This document shows, one piece after another, positions 25,020-33,834 of a stretch of DNA of 64,000 bases. The number at the start of each line of letters is the position of its first letter. Position 1 is the first letter of the stretch. Origin of the DNA: Zhihengliuella sp. ISTPL4 (GTDB lineage Bacteria > Actinomycetota > Actinomycetes > Actinomycetales > Microbacteriaceae); NCBI RefSeq assembly GCF_002848265.1, contig NZ_CP025422.1:1580727-1644726 (forward strand), given 5' to 3'. Made by a program: the position numbers and the translations under genes. The notes beneath the pieces are model-generated. The model was not told the origin of the DNA. It made no database searches and was given only the letters and a program-made list of their open reading frames with translations.

Positions 25020-25808
25020 TCAACCGGCCTTCCTGATCAGTTCGAAGATCTGCGTTCGCAGCTCAGCGAAGGCCGGGAGCGCTCGCGTGGTGAGCTGGTC
25101 GCGCGGCGCGTCGAAGGCGACGTCGATGATCCGGGTGACCTTCGCCGGACGCTCCCCCAGCACGACCACGCGGTCGGAGAGGTACACCGCCTCGTCGATG
25201 TCGTGCGTCACGATGACGATCGTCATGCCGAACTGCTCGCGGATGCGCAGGCAGAGATCCTCCAGTTCGAAGCGCGTCTGTGCGTCGACGGAGGCGAACG
25301 GCTCGTCCATGATGAGCACCTCCGGCCGGTATGCGATGGCCCGTGCGATCGCAACGCGCTGCTGCATCCCTCCCGAGAGCTGCCACGGGAACTTCGTCTC
25401 GGCGCCGGCCAGCCCGACGGCTGCCAGTGCGGCGGACACACGCGCCTCTCGTTCCGCGCCGGGAAGACGAAGGTGCTTCAAAGGGAGGCGGACGTTCTTC
25501 TCCACGGTCAGCCACGGCATGAGCGAGCGCGTGTACTCCTGGAAGACCAGCGCCATCTCCGGCGGCGGCCCGTCGATGGGCACACCGTCGATGGCGGCGG
25601 TGCCCGACGTGATGCCCTGCAGCCCGGAGAGGCACTTCAACAGAGTGGTCTTGCCGATGCCCGAAGGACCGACGATGCAGCACACCTCCCCGGCCCGGAC
25701 GTCGAAGGTGAGGTCGGCGATCACAGGGACGAGTCCGTCCTTGGTGCGGTACGACTTGGCGAGCCCCTCGACGTGCAGCCGGATGGGAGCTTCCTGGATG
25801 ACGGTCAT
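25020..25808 (-). CDS. ABC transporter ATP-binding protein (SsuB/TauB-like)
   Basis: A 262-residue ATPase with Walker A GPSGIGKTT, Q-loop FQEYTRSLMPWLTVEKNV, signature LSGGMQQRVAIARA and Walker B VLIMDEPFASVD, followed by a His switch in VTHDIDEAVYLSDRV. The residue pattern is of the nitrate/sulfonate/taurine importer class. The ATG at 25808 has AGGAGAA upstream and overlaps the stop of the permease by ATGA. The sulfatase gene starts directly after its stop. Confidence 0.94.
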   Translation of the reverse strand: MTVIQEAPIRLHVEGLAKSYRTKDGLVPVIADLTFDVRAGEVCCIVGPSGIGKTTLLKCLSGLQGITSGTAAIDGVPIDGPPPEMALVFQEYTRSLMPWLTVEKNVRLPLKHLRLPGAEREARVSAALAAVGLAGAETKFPWQLSGGMQQRVAIARAIAYRPEVLIMDEPFASVDAQTRFELEDLCLRIREQFGMTIVIVTHDIDEAVYLSDRVVVLGERPAKVTRIIDVAFDAPRDQLTTRALPAFAELRTQIFELIRKAG

Positions 25809-26641
25809 GCGTTCTTCTCCTGTTGCTGGGAGGCGATGTACCAGCGCAGCGTCCGGCGCCGGAAGAGGGTGAACAGGGCGGTCGCGGCGTAGCCGATGAT
25901 GCCGAGCACGAGGATGCCCGCCCACATGTCGGGGATGGCGAACGACTGCTGGGCGAGCAGGGTCGCCGCGCCGAGCCCGGTGGAGGACCCGAGCATCTCA
26001 CTCGCGATCATCACGACGAACGCCGTGATGAGACTCACCTGCATCCCCGAGAGGATGCGCGGGCTCGCCGCAGGGAGCATGACCGAGAACAGGCGTTCGG
26101 GGCCGGAGAACCGATAGACGCGGCTCACCATGTCGAGCGTCGGCTCGCCTGCCCGCACCCCGTCGATCGTGGAGATGAGGATCGGGAAGACCGCGGCCAG
26201 CGTGATGGACAGGATCCGCGTCTCGGTGCCGAAACCGATCAGGCTGACGAAGATCGGGACGAGCGCCACGGGAGGGATGGCCCGGAAGAAGTGCACCGTC
26301 GGCTCCACGAGCCAGCTCAGCGGGCGGACGAGACCGAGGAGAAGCCCGAGCAACACGCCGATCGCGCTCGCGAGGACGAACGACAGCACCAGATTGCCCA
26401 CGGAGGAAGCCACGTCGAGGAGGAACGTCGGGGTCTGCGCGAGCCGCCACAGTCGCTGGAGGATGACCTGCAGCGGGGGGAAGAACGGGTTGGTCGACGC
26501 GGCCGAGGCGATCCACCACCCACACAGCAGCAGGATGGGCACGATGATCTCGGCGGCCACGAGGACACCGCGGGGAAGGCCGCCCTGGCCCCTCCGACGC
26601 GCAAGGCGCGACGGCGTCTGGATCGAGGTGGTCAGACTCAT
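25805..26641 (-). CDS. ABC transporter permease (SsuC/TauC-like), second of two
   Basis: A 278-residue permease with six or so helices and the EAA-type coupling loop (DMVSRVYRFSGPERLFSVMLPAASPRILSGMQVSL). It follows another permease gene of the same class with an ATGA overlap. Most importers of this type use one permease gene as a homodimer; two distinct adjacent genes suggest a heterodimer. Confidence 0.93.
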   Translation of the reverse strand: MSLTTSIQTPSRLARRRGQGGLPRGVLVAAEIIVPILLLCGWWIASAASTNPFFPPLQVILQRLWRLAQTPTFLLDVASSVGNLVLSFVLASAIGVLLGLLLGLVRPLSWLVEPTVHFFRAIPPVALVPIFVSLIGFGTETRILSITLAAVFPILISTIDGVRAGEPTLDMVSRVYRFSGPERLFSVMLPAASPRILSGMQVSLITAFVVMIASEMLGSSTGLGAATLLAQQSFAIPDMWAGILVLGIIGYAATALFTLFRRRTLRWYIASQQQEKNA

Positions 26642-27420
26642 CACGCAACCTGCTTCCGGTACTGCGGGTGCCAGTGCAGCATTCGCCGCTCGGCCCCTTG
26701 GCTGAGGCCCTGCACGAGCAGCCCGAGGACGCCGAGGATCAGGACATAGGCGAAGAGCTGCTCCTGATTCCCGGAGATCTGCGACAGCAGAAGGCTCTGC
26801 CCGAGACCGGGGCCCCCGCCGAGCAGGCCGGCGACGACCGCGACGACGAGGGAGGTGGGAGCGGCAACCCGTACCGCCGTGCCGATGTAGGGCAGGGCGC
26901 TGGGCAGCACGATCCGCGCGAGGATCTCGCCGCGACCCATGCCGTAGGAACGTCCGGTCGCACGGGCCACGGGGTCGGTGTCGAAGACCCCGGCCGACGC
27001 CTGCACGGCGATGGCGATGAAGCAGCCGAAGAACACCAGGAACACGCCCATGCTCAACGTCGGCCCGAGGACGAGGACCACGACCGGAAGGATCACGATG
27101 GGCGGGATCGGCTTCAGGAACTCCAGCGGCACGCGCGTCGCGTGCATGGCGAGGGGCGAGGTACCGATCGCGACTCCGAGCACCACGCCGAACAAGATCG
27201 CGAGGAGGAGTCCGAGGACGGCCATGGTCAGGGTGTCGCCGAGCGCGACCCAGGTGGTGGGCACGCCCAGGAGGCGGACCGCCTCGCCGAGCGCGGCGGT
27301 CGCCGCCGGAAGCGGGGAGTCCGCGAGGGGGCCGAGCGTGGCTGCCCACTCCCAGAGCGCCAGCGCCGCGACGACGCCGGCTGCTCCGATGGCGGGCGGA
27401 AGGAAGGAGATGCGGGTCAT
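26641..27420 (-). CDS. ABC transporter permease (SsuC/TauC-like), first of two
   Basis: A 259-residue permease with an EAA-type loop (DPVARATGRSYGMGRGEILARIVLPSALPYIGTAVRV) and about six helices. It lies 4 bp after the substrate-binding protein gene and overlaps the next permease gene. It diverges clearly from that gene's product in sequence, so the two are not a recent duplication. Confidence 0.93.
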   Translation of the reverse strand: MTRISFLPPAIGAAGVVAALALWEWAATLGPLADSPLPAATAALGEAVRLLGVPTTWVALGDTLTMAVLGLLLAILFGVVLGVAIGTSPLAMHATRVPLEFLKPIPPIVILPVVVLVLGPTLSMGVFLVFFGCFIAIAVQASAGVFDTDPVARATGRSYGMGRGEILARIVLPSALPYIGTAVRVAAPTSLVVAVVAGLLGGGPGLGQSLLLSQISGNQEQLFAYVLILGVLGLLVQGLSQGAERRMLHWHPQYRKQVA

Positions 27421-27424
27421 GGGA

Positions 27425-28429
27425 TCACTCCGCGGGAACGAGGACGTCCTGCAGGTCGACCGGCGAGGGCAGGAACCCTAGGGCGACGAGCTTCTCGTTC
27501 ACCCGGTCCAGCTCTTCAGGGACCACCTGAGCGGGCCAGAACGGGAGCTTGATGTCTTCGACGTCGAGCGCGGAGCCGGTCGCATCGATGCCCGCCTGGA
27601 TCGCCTCCTCGGGGTGCTCGTTCGCATAGGCGTTGCTGCGCGCTACGGCGCGCTGGAACGCCGCGATCGCGTCGCTCTTCGCCGACACCGTCCCCTCTCC
27701 CGCCGTCCAGAGGCCCACGCTGCCCTCCTCGAAGAAGGCCACCGAGGGGGCGGAGACGAACGTCGCTCCCGCAGCGGCGGCCTCACTGGTGAAGGGGCTC
27801 ACGAGGCCGGCTGCGTCCACGGCCCCGCTCTGCAAGGCGGCGACTGCCGAGGTGAAGTCCAGAACCACCCACTCGACGGACGAGGGGTCCACGCCTTCAC
27901 CGTCGAGCGCGTCGGAGACGACCACTTCGAGCTGAGCCTTCCTCGCAGGGATCGCGATGGTCGCGCCCTCCAGATCGGCGATCTCGGTGATGCCGCTCGC
28001 GGCGGAGGCGTAGAGGCCGGTGTCGTCCACGGCGGCCGGATCCTCAGCGGCGGCGGCACCGTCGACGTACCCATCCGCCGGGGCGACGACCCGCAACGGG
28101 ACTCCGGAGGCGAGCGCGTTCAGAAGGGGAATGCTCGGCGCATAGGCGATGTCGACCTGACCGCCCTGCGCGGCGGCGAGCCCCGCCGGGGGGTTGGCCA
28201 CCACCGAGGTCTCGACCCGGAGGCCCTCGTCCTCGAAGAATCCCTGCTCCTGACCCACGAGTAAAGCCCCGTCCGAGACGAGCCCGATCGTCGCGACCTT
28301 CAGAGTGGTCAGTTCGCCGTCGGCGGCGCCGGAGGGATCGGCCGGGGTCGCGCTGCAGGCGGCGAGCGCAAGCACGCCGACGGCAGTGATCACACCAGCG
28401 GCTCGTCGGGTCGAGCGAATGCGGTTCAT
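27425..28429 (-). CDS. ABC transporter substrate-binding lipoprotein (NMT1/SsuA-like)
   Basis: A 334-residue lipoprotein with a signal peptide ending in LALAAC (Cys about residue 25), then a type II binding-protein fold (LTTLKVATIGLVSDGALLVGQEQGFFEDEGLRVETSVVANPPAGLAAAQGGQVDIAYAP). The class binds sulfonates, sulfate esters, pyrimidines or other small anions; with a sulfatase as the last gene of the operon, an aryl or alkyl sulfate ester is likely. AAGGAGGAG precedes the ATG. The operon promoter region carries TCACC-N4-GGTGA palindromes. Confidence 0.93.
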   Translation of the reverse strand: MNRIRSTRRAAGVITAVGVLALAACSATPADPSGAADGELTTLKVATIGLVSDGALLVGQEQGFFEDEGLRVETSVVANPPAGLAAAQGGQVDIAYAPSIPLLNALASGVPLRVVAPADGYVDGAAAAEDPAAVDDTGLYASAASGITEIADLEGATIAIPARKAQLEVVVSDALDGEGVDPSSVEWVVLDFTSAVAALQSGAVDAAGLVSPFTSEAAAAGATFVSAPSVAFFEEGSVGLWTAGEGTVSAKSDAIAAFQRAVARSNAYANEHPEEAIQAGIDATGSALDVEDIKLPFWPAQVVPEELDRVNEKLVALGFLPSPVDLQDVLVPAE

Positions 28430-28450
28430 GAGAACTCCTCCTTGAGTTAG

Positions 28451-28464
28451 TCACCGGCTGGTGA
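28451..28464. promoter_or_regulatory. TetR-type operator, copy next to sulfate-ester importer operon
   Basis: TCACCGGCTGGTGA, a perfect TCACC-N4-GGTGA palindrome, lies 22 bp upstream of the importer operon start. It is followed by TTTTAAAG. A twin lies exactly 70 bp away. Confidence 0.75.
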
Positions 28465-28520
28465 TTTTAAAGATCGTACTCGCGCTATACGCACAGAGGG
28501 TTACGATCGCGTTACGTTCG

Positions 28521-28534
28521 TCACCAATCGGTGA
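28521..28534. promoter_or_regulatory. TetR-type operator, copy next to TetR gene
   Basis: TCACCAATCGGTGA repeats the same arms with a different spacer and is followed by CTATAAAG. It lies 46 bp before the TetR start, consistent with autoregulation. Confidence 0.75.
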
Positions 28535-28579
28535 CTATAAAGGCCAAATGAAAGAGGCTGAAGGGAACGAAGGAGAACG

Positions 28580-29191
28580 ATGCCGAAGATCGTCGACCAT
28601 GAGGAACGCCGGGTCCATATCGCCGACGCCGCGATCAAGGTCATCATCCGCGTCGGGTTCGACAGCCTCACGATGCGCGAGATCGCGACGGAGGCCGGCT
28701 ACGCCCACGGCGCGATCGCGCGCTACTTCCCCGACAAGCGCAGCGTGCTCACCGCGGCGTTCCTCCGCCTCTACACCCAGGCCAACGATCGCATCGAGCG
28801 CCAGATCCAGGGGGTCCGCGGTCTCGCGGCATTGGAGCGGATCTGCCGGGAGATCCTCCCCTACAGCCCCTCCGGACCACTGTGGGCGAAGGTCGTGATC
28901 GCGTTCTGGGACCACGCCTCCCAGGACGAGGAGGTCACCCGTATCCACCGCGTCAACAACCTGCACTGGCGGGAGCTGTTCCGCCGGAGCTTGGTCGAGG
29001 CGCAGGAAGACGGCGAGCTCGCCGCCGGCGTGGACATCGACACCGCGGTCAACGAGATCGCGTCGCGCAACGCCGGCTGGCAGATGATCTCCGTGCTGAT
29101 GCCCGATTCCGCGGGGGACGGTCGCCTGGACGACGCTCTCGCCGCCCTGCTGGCCACACTGCGTCGATCGCACGTCCCACCCTCCCGCTGA
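28580..29191 (+). CDS. TetR/AcrR family regulator of the sulfatase operon
   Basis: A 203-residue TetR protein with HTH FDSLTMREIATEAGYAHGAIARYFPDKRSVLTAAF and an effector domain (residues about 80-200) of the TetR_C_6/BetI-like kind (LWAKVVIAFWDHASQDEEVTRIHRVNNLHWRELFRRSLVEAQEDGEL). It diverges from the sulfate-ester importer operon. Two identical-arm palindromes in the 150-bp gap fit a repressor binding its own and the operon promoter. AAGGAGAACG lies upstream of the ATG. The inducer is probably the imported ester or its product. Confidence 0.9.
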   Translation: MPKIVDHEERRVHIADAAIKVIIRVGFDSLTMREIATEAGYAHGAIARYFPDKRSVLTAAFLRLYTQANDRIERQIQGVRGLAALERICREILPYSPSGPLWAKVVIAFWDHASQDEEVTRIHRVNNLHWRELFRRSLVEAQEDGELAAGVDIDTAVNEIASRNAGWQMISVLMPDSAGDGRLDDALAALLATLRRSHVPPSR

Positions 29192-29206
29192 CCGCATAGT
29201 CCGCTC

Positions 29207-30694
29207 TCACCCGCCCAGGATGGACCGGGCTCCGCGTTCGCCGATCATCGCGGCCGGCGCGTTGGTGTTGCCGGTGGGGACGGTCGGCATGACCGAGGCG
29301 TCGATCACCCGGAGCGCTTCGATCCCGCGTACTCGGAGCTGCGGGTCGACAACGGATTCCGGGTCGGAGCCCATGCGACAGGTGCCGACCTGGTGGTGGT
29401 AGGTGATGGCGGTACGCCGTACCCACTCCTCCACGTCGTCGTCCGTCACTTCCGGCCCGGGGTAGACCTCGAGCGCACCCCACTCTTCGGCGAGCGCAGG
29501 CTGTGCGCCGATGCGGCGGCACTGGCGCACGGAGGCGGCCAGGGCATCGACGTCGCGCTGATCCTCCAGCGCGGCCAGGTCGATGTGCGGTAGGTCGTCG
29601 AGTCCGGGCCCGGTGAGGCGCAGCTCGCCGCGGCTGTACGGCGTCACGAGTCCCGCCATGAGCGTGAACCCGTCCGTGCCGCGTGGTTCCAGGTCGCCCC
29701 ACATCGGCACGGAGAAGTGGATGGGCTGCGTGTCCGGTTGCGCCAGGCCGTCGCGGCTGCGCCAGAACAGGTGACTCTGCGTCACGGAGACCCCGGGCTG
29801 CGGCGGCCCCACCGGCTTCTTCTCCGTCGCGAAGATGACAGGCGACAGGAGGTGGTCGTGCAGGTTCTTGCCCACACCGGGAGCGTCGTGCACGACGGGG
29901 ATGCCGAGCGCGGTCAGGTCGGCCGCGGGACCGATGCCCGAGCGCAGCAGGATGACGGGCGTGCCGAGGGCGCCCGCCGACAGGATGACCTCGTCCGCGA
30001 ACACCTCTTCGGTCTCGTCGCCTTCGCCCAGCCGGATGCCGACCGCGCGCCCGTCGCGCACGATCACGGAGTGGACGGCGCGACCGGTGAGGATGGTCAT
30101 CCGATCGGCGACCGGCTGCGCGTACACGGTCCAGGTGTTGACGCGCCGGCCGTCCTTGATCGTGACCTGCTCCTGAGAGACCCCATCGAGCGTGCCCCCG
30201 TTGTAATTCGGGTTGCGCGGCAGCCCCTCCTCCACCGCGGCGTCGATGATCGAGGCCTGGATGGGCGAGAGCGCGTAGTCGTCGGTGACGGGCAGCAGAT
30301 CGTTCTCGATCGCGTCGTAGATCGGCTCGACCTCGGCCCAGCCCCACCCCGTCGCGCCTGCCGCCTCCCACGCGTCGTAGTCGGAGGCGGCGCCGCGCAC
30401 CCAGATCATCGCGTTCAGTGCGTGCGACCCGCCAGTGACCTTCCCGCGCGGAAGATGGAGACGACGACCGGCGGCGTGCGGCTGCGGCACGGTGAAGAAG
30501 TCCCAGTCCTCGGCGGAATGCCAGAGCTCCCCCGCCCGAGACGGGTCGTGGATGGCGGGATTCGTGTCGTAGCCGCCGGCCTCGACAAGCGTCACCGCGA
30601 CACCGGCATCGGTGAGTCGCCGGGCGACGATGGCCCCGAAGGTGCCGGCTCCGACGACGATGGCGGAGCGGACCCCGCTGTTCGCGCCCGCCAC
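29207..30694 (-). CDS. GMC family FAD-dependent alcohol oxidoreductase
   Basis: A protein of about 495 residues with an N-terminal FAD loop (IVVGAGTFGAIVARRLTDAGVAVTLVEAGG), GMC signature 1 (LPRGKVTGGSHALNAMIWVRG) and the catalytic His region YHHQVGTCRMG near the C-terminus, with the ATGNTNAPA-like end (PTGNTNAPAAMIGERGA). It oxidises an alcohol to an aldehyde with oxygen or another acceptor. GGAAGG lies 7 nt before the GTG at 30694; a GTG at 30700 overlapping the ALDH stop is the alternative. It is translationally linked to an aldehyde dehydrogenase, so the pair probably converts alcohol to acid; the alcohol could be released by the nearby sulfatase. Confidence 0.93.
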   Translation of the reverse strand: MAGANSGVRSAIVVGAGTFGAIVARRLTDAGVAVTLVEAGGYDTNPAIHDPSRAGELWHSAEDWDFFTVPQPHAAGRRLHLPRGKVTGGSHALNAMIWVRGAASDYDAWEAAGATGWGWAEVEPIYDAIENDLLPVTDDYALSPIQASIIDAAVEEGLPRNPNYNGGTLDGVSQEQVTIKDGRRVNTWTVYAQPVADRMTILTGRAVHSVIVRDGRAVGIRLGEGDETEEVFADEVILSAGALGTPVILLRSGIGPAADLTALGIPVVHDAPGVGKNLHDHLLSPVIFATEKKPVGPPQPGVSVTQSHLFWRSRDGLAQPDTQPIHFSVPMWGDLEPRGTDGFTLMAGLVTPYSRGELRLTGPGLDDLPHIDLAALEDQRDVDALAASVRQCRRIGAQPALAEEWGALEVYPGPEVTDDDVEEWVRRTAITYHHQVGTCRMGSDPESVVDPQLRVRGIEALRVIDASVMPTVPTGNTNAPAAMIGERGARSILGG

Positions 30695-30696
30695 GG

Positions 30697-32175
30697 TCAC
30701 GCCTTCCGGCCGGGTCCGGAGACGACCTGGGTGACGGCGACGGACTTGAGGCCCTCGACGCCGAACTCCAACCCGTAGCCCGAGCTCTTCACGCCACCGA
30801 ACGGCACCATCGGGTGCAGGCCGCCGTGCGAGTTGATCCACACCGTGCCGGACTGCATGCGCGCGGCGACGGCGCGGGCCTCCTCGGGGTCGCTGGCCCA
30901 CACGGAGGCGCCGAGGCCCACGTCGAGGGCGTTCGCGAGCGCGAACGCCTCGTCCACGTCGCTGTAGCGGATAACGGGAAGCGCGGGACCGAACTGCTCC
31001 TCCTGCACGAGTGCCGCATCGTTGTCGATATCGGCCACGATGGTGGGCCGGTAGAACAACTCGCCGAGGTCGGAGGCCGGCTCGCCACCCGTGACGATCC
31101 GGGCGCCGCGGCTCCGCGCATCGTCGACGAGACGGCTGACGATGTCGAACTGCGGGCGGTTCTGCAGCGGTCCGAGCACGTTGCCCTCGTCGAGCCCGTT
31201 GCCCATCGGCACCTGCGCGGCGATCGCGGCGAGCGCGTCCACGACCTCGTCGTACACGGAGTCGTGCACGTAGAGGCGCTTCATGGCGGCGCAGGTCTGT
31301 CCGGTGTTGATGAACGCACCCCAGAAGAGGTCTTCCGCGATCGCGGAGGGATCGGTGCCGGGGAGCACGATGCCCGCATCGTTGCCGCCCAGCTCCAGCG
31401 TGAGGCGCGCCAGGTTGCCCGCGGAGCTCTCGATGATGCGGCGCCCGGTCGCGGTGGAGCCGGTAAACATGATCTTGGCGATGTCGGGGTGCGAGGCGAG
31501 GCGGGCGCCCACCTCACGGTCACCGGAGATGCCGATGAGGACGTCGGCCGGCAGCACATCGTTCATCACGGCGAGCATCGCCAGCACGCTCAGCGGTGTG
31601 TACTCGCTGGGCTTCGCGACGACCGTGTTGCCCATGCGCAGCGACGGCCCGATCTGCCAGATCGTGATCATGAGCGGCCAGTTCCACGGCCCGATGGCAC
31701 CGACCACGCCGGCCGCCTTGTAGACGAGCTCCGCGTGCAGCGTCTCGTCGTCGACGAGCACCTGCGGCTCGAGGACGGTGGTGGCGTTGGTACGCAGCCA
31801 GGCCGAGCAGGCGCCGAGCTCGAACCGCGCGTTGGGCCCGTTGAGCGGCTTCCCCTGCTCCCGCGACAGGAGGTAGGCCAGCCCCTCGGCGTTCGCATCG
31901 ATGGCGTCTGCCGCGGCGAGCAGGAGTTCGCTGCGCTTCTCGTGTCCGAGCGCCTCCCACGCAGGCTGCGCGGCCTTCGCACGGGCGATGGCTGCATCGA
32001 GGTCGGAGACCGTGGCGACGGGAGCCCGACCGATGACCTCCCGCGTCGCAGCATCGGGAATCTCGCGACCCTCGCCGTGCGGGGGCTGGATGCGGTCGAG
32101 CAGCGCCGCGGCGGCGGATGCCGCCGAATCGGTGGATCCGGAGTCGACGGCTACGGGAACGGCGGAATCGGACAT
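30697..32175 (-). CDS. Aldehyde dehydrogenase family protein
   Basis: A 492-residue NAD(P)-dependent aldehyde dehydrogenase. It has GPWNWPLMITIWQIGPSLRMGNTVVAKPSEYTP (cofactor entry), LELGGND (general base Glu) and C295 in FINTGQTCAAMKRL as nucleophile. It oxidises an aldehyde to the carboxylic acid. Being upstream of a GMC oxidoreductase in one unit suggests a two-step alcohol-to-acid route. It is also the only stand-alone aldehyde dehydrogenase in the window that could handle the aldehyde made by the amine oxidase. A gene order TetR-sulfatase-GMC-ALDH is consistent with sulfated alcohol breakdown. Confidence 0.94.
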   Translation of the reverse strand: MSDSAVPVAVDSGSTDSAASAAAALLDRIQPPHGEGREIPDAATREVIGRAPVATVSDLDAAIARAKAAQPAWEALGHEKRSELLLAAADAIDANAEGLAYLLSREQGKPLNGPNARFELGACSAWLRTNATTVLEPQVLVDDETLHAELVYKAAGVVGAIGPWNWPLMITIWQIGPSLRMGNTVVAKPSEYTPLSVLAMLAVMNDVLPADVLIGISGDREVGARLASHPDIAKIMFTGSTATGRRIIESSAGNLARLTLELGGNDAGIVLPGTDPSAIAEDLFWGAFINTGQTCAAMKRLYVHDSVYDEVVDALAAIAAQVPMGNGLDEGNVLGPLQNRPQFDIVSRLVDDARSRGARIVTGGEPASDLGELFYRPTIVADIDNDAALVQEEQFGPALPVIRYSDVDEAFALANALDVGLGASVWASDPEEARAVAARMQSGTVWINSHGGLHPMVPFGGVKSSGYGLEFGVEGLKSVAVTQVVSGPGRKA

Positions 32176-32223
32176 CGGTGTCTCTCCTTCGAGCGGGTCA
32201 CGGCGCGGACGCCGGTCTTCTTC

Positions 32224-33822
32224 TCATTCTCGGTCGGCCGTTGCCGGCATACTTGTCGCGGAGCGCGCCGGAGATGTCCCCGCGCGAAGGATGCGCTCCC
32301 GCGCCGGTCCCGCGTGAGCGAATCGGGCCCCCTTCCGCTCCGCGGAGCCGGGAAGCGCCGGGCGCGGCGTGCGCCATCGTCGCCTCGGATCCCACCACGC
32401 CGGCCCTCGCACCTGTGGCACTCCCCCTCGCATGCGGATCTGCCACCCCGAGGTGTCCAATGTGCGATGGTGGTGCCAGCACAGCGCGACCCCGTTGTCG
32501 GTGTGGGTCGGACCCCCGTGCGCGTGCTCCGTAACGTGGTGGATCTCGCACCAGGCGGCGGGGACGTGACACCCGGGGATCAGGCACTCACCGTCCCGCA
32601 CGCCGATCGCCCGACGCTGCGCGGAAGTGAAGATCCGGTCGCTCGACCTGAGCCCGACGATCCTCCCACCGGCCCCGAACACGACCCGCTGGACCGTCCC
32701 TCCGCACGCCGTGTGTGCGGCCACCCGGGTCGACACCGGTGTCTCGACCCCCTCGACCCGCGCCCAACCGCGCCCCGCGACGTAGTCCTCGGCGGCGACC
32801 GTGACCACGAGTGTCGGCGCGGCACCGCCCAGCCGCGGCATATCGTCGTGCCGGGCCGCGATCCCCAGAGCCGCCGCGAGCGCGTCGTGCTGCTTCTGCG
32901 CGCGCGTGCGCCCGTCGACCATCCCACCGACGTCGCCGGAGGGGAGCACATCGTCATCCGGGGAGACCGGTGCCTGCTGCTCCCCCGCAGCGTCGTCACA
33001 CACTTCCGACGGTACGAAGTGGACGCCCGGCAGCGGCGGCCCGTCGACCTTCGGGTTCAGATACGCGTCCCAGATCCGCTGCAGCTGCCCCGCGACCTCG
33101 GGCAGCAGCGCGCCCCGGACCGGGATCACGCCGTCCTTGGCGCGCCCCAGCACCACACCCCGAGCCCGCAGCGCGATGTCTTCCGCGGGCTCCGCGCCGT
33201 CGGGGTCGAGGTACTGCACGATCAGCTGCGCCCGCACCCGCAGATCCTCGGGCGTCGGCGCCGGACCGGGCTCGTTCTCGGCGTCATCACTGTTCTCGTC
33301 GTCGTCGCTCTCCTCGCCCCGCGCGACCTCCGCGAGATACGCGTCGGCCTCCCAGCGGTCGGCGAGGCGCACGCGAGGGCCGGCCTGCTCGATCGGCGCT
33401 GTCGCCGCCAGCAACCCGGTCACGCCGATCGCCCCGTCGAGGAGGGCCTCGCGCAGTGCCGGCCACCGCGCCGGCAGCCACTCCCCGGAGGAGAGATCGA
33501 CCTCGCGCCGCACCAACCGCGCGCCCTTCACCAGGCGCCCGGCGGACGCTCCGTCCGTGCGGAGCACACGCTGCAGCAGCTCGTTCATCGAGCGGCAGCC
33601 GAACCGCCCGCAGAACGCCGGCTCTCCCGACCCCGCCGGACGCGGATCGACGCTCGCCACCGCGTCCACGATCACGGCCTCCACGCGTCGCTGGATCTCG
33701 CCCGCGACCCGCAGCAGGTCCATCATCTCCCCGACATCGAGAGCGCCCACGGCGCCAGACTGCAACACGGCGTCGAGAGCGACGACCGTGTCGTCGAGAA
33801 CCGCTGCCGGGGTGCTTTCCAT
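32224..33822 (-). CDS. DUF222 / HNH endonuclease domain protein (13E12-type)
   Basis: A 532-residue protein. Residues about 1-390 are DUF222-like (helical, with RFGCRSMNELLQRVLRTDGASAGRLVKGARLV). Near residue 420 is an HNH site (GECLIPGCHVPAAWCEIHHVTEHAHGGPTHTDNGVALCWHHHRTLD) with paired Cys and His ligands. The Asp/Glu-rich segment ESDDDENSDDAENEPG sits mid-protein. Such genes occur in many copies in actinobacterial genomes and are linked to REP13E12-like mobile repeats; nuclease activity is presumed. The ATG at 33822 is preferred to an upstream TTG. Confidence 0.9.
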   Translation of the reverse strand: MESTPAAVLDDTVVALDAVLQSGAVGALDVGEMMDLLRVAGEIQRRVEAVIVDAVASVDPRPAGSGEPAFCGRFGCRSMNELLQRVLRTDGASAGRLVKGARLVRREVDLSSGEWLPARWPALREALLDGAIGVTGLLAATAPIEQAGPRVRLADRWEADAYLAEVARGEESDDDENSDDAENEPGPAPTPEDLRVRAQLIVQYLDPDGAEPAEDIALRARGVVLGRAKDGVIPVRGALLPEVAGQLQRIWDAYLNPKVDGPPLPGVHFVPSEVCDDAAGEQQAPVSPDDDVLPSGDVGGMVDGRTRAQKQHDALAAALGIAARHDDMPRLGGAAPTLVVTVAAEDYVAGRGWARVEGVETPVSTRVAAHTACGGTVQRVVFGAGGRIVGLRSSDRIFTSAQRRAIGVRDGECLIPGCHVPAAWCEIHHVTEHAHGGPTHTDNGVALCWHHHRTLDTSGWQIRMRGGVPQVRGPAWWDPRRRWRTPRPALPGSAERKGARFAHAGPARERILRAGTSPARSATSMPATADRE

Positions 33823-33834
33823 ACGACGATTCAA

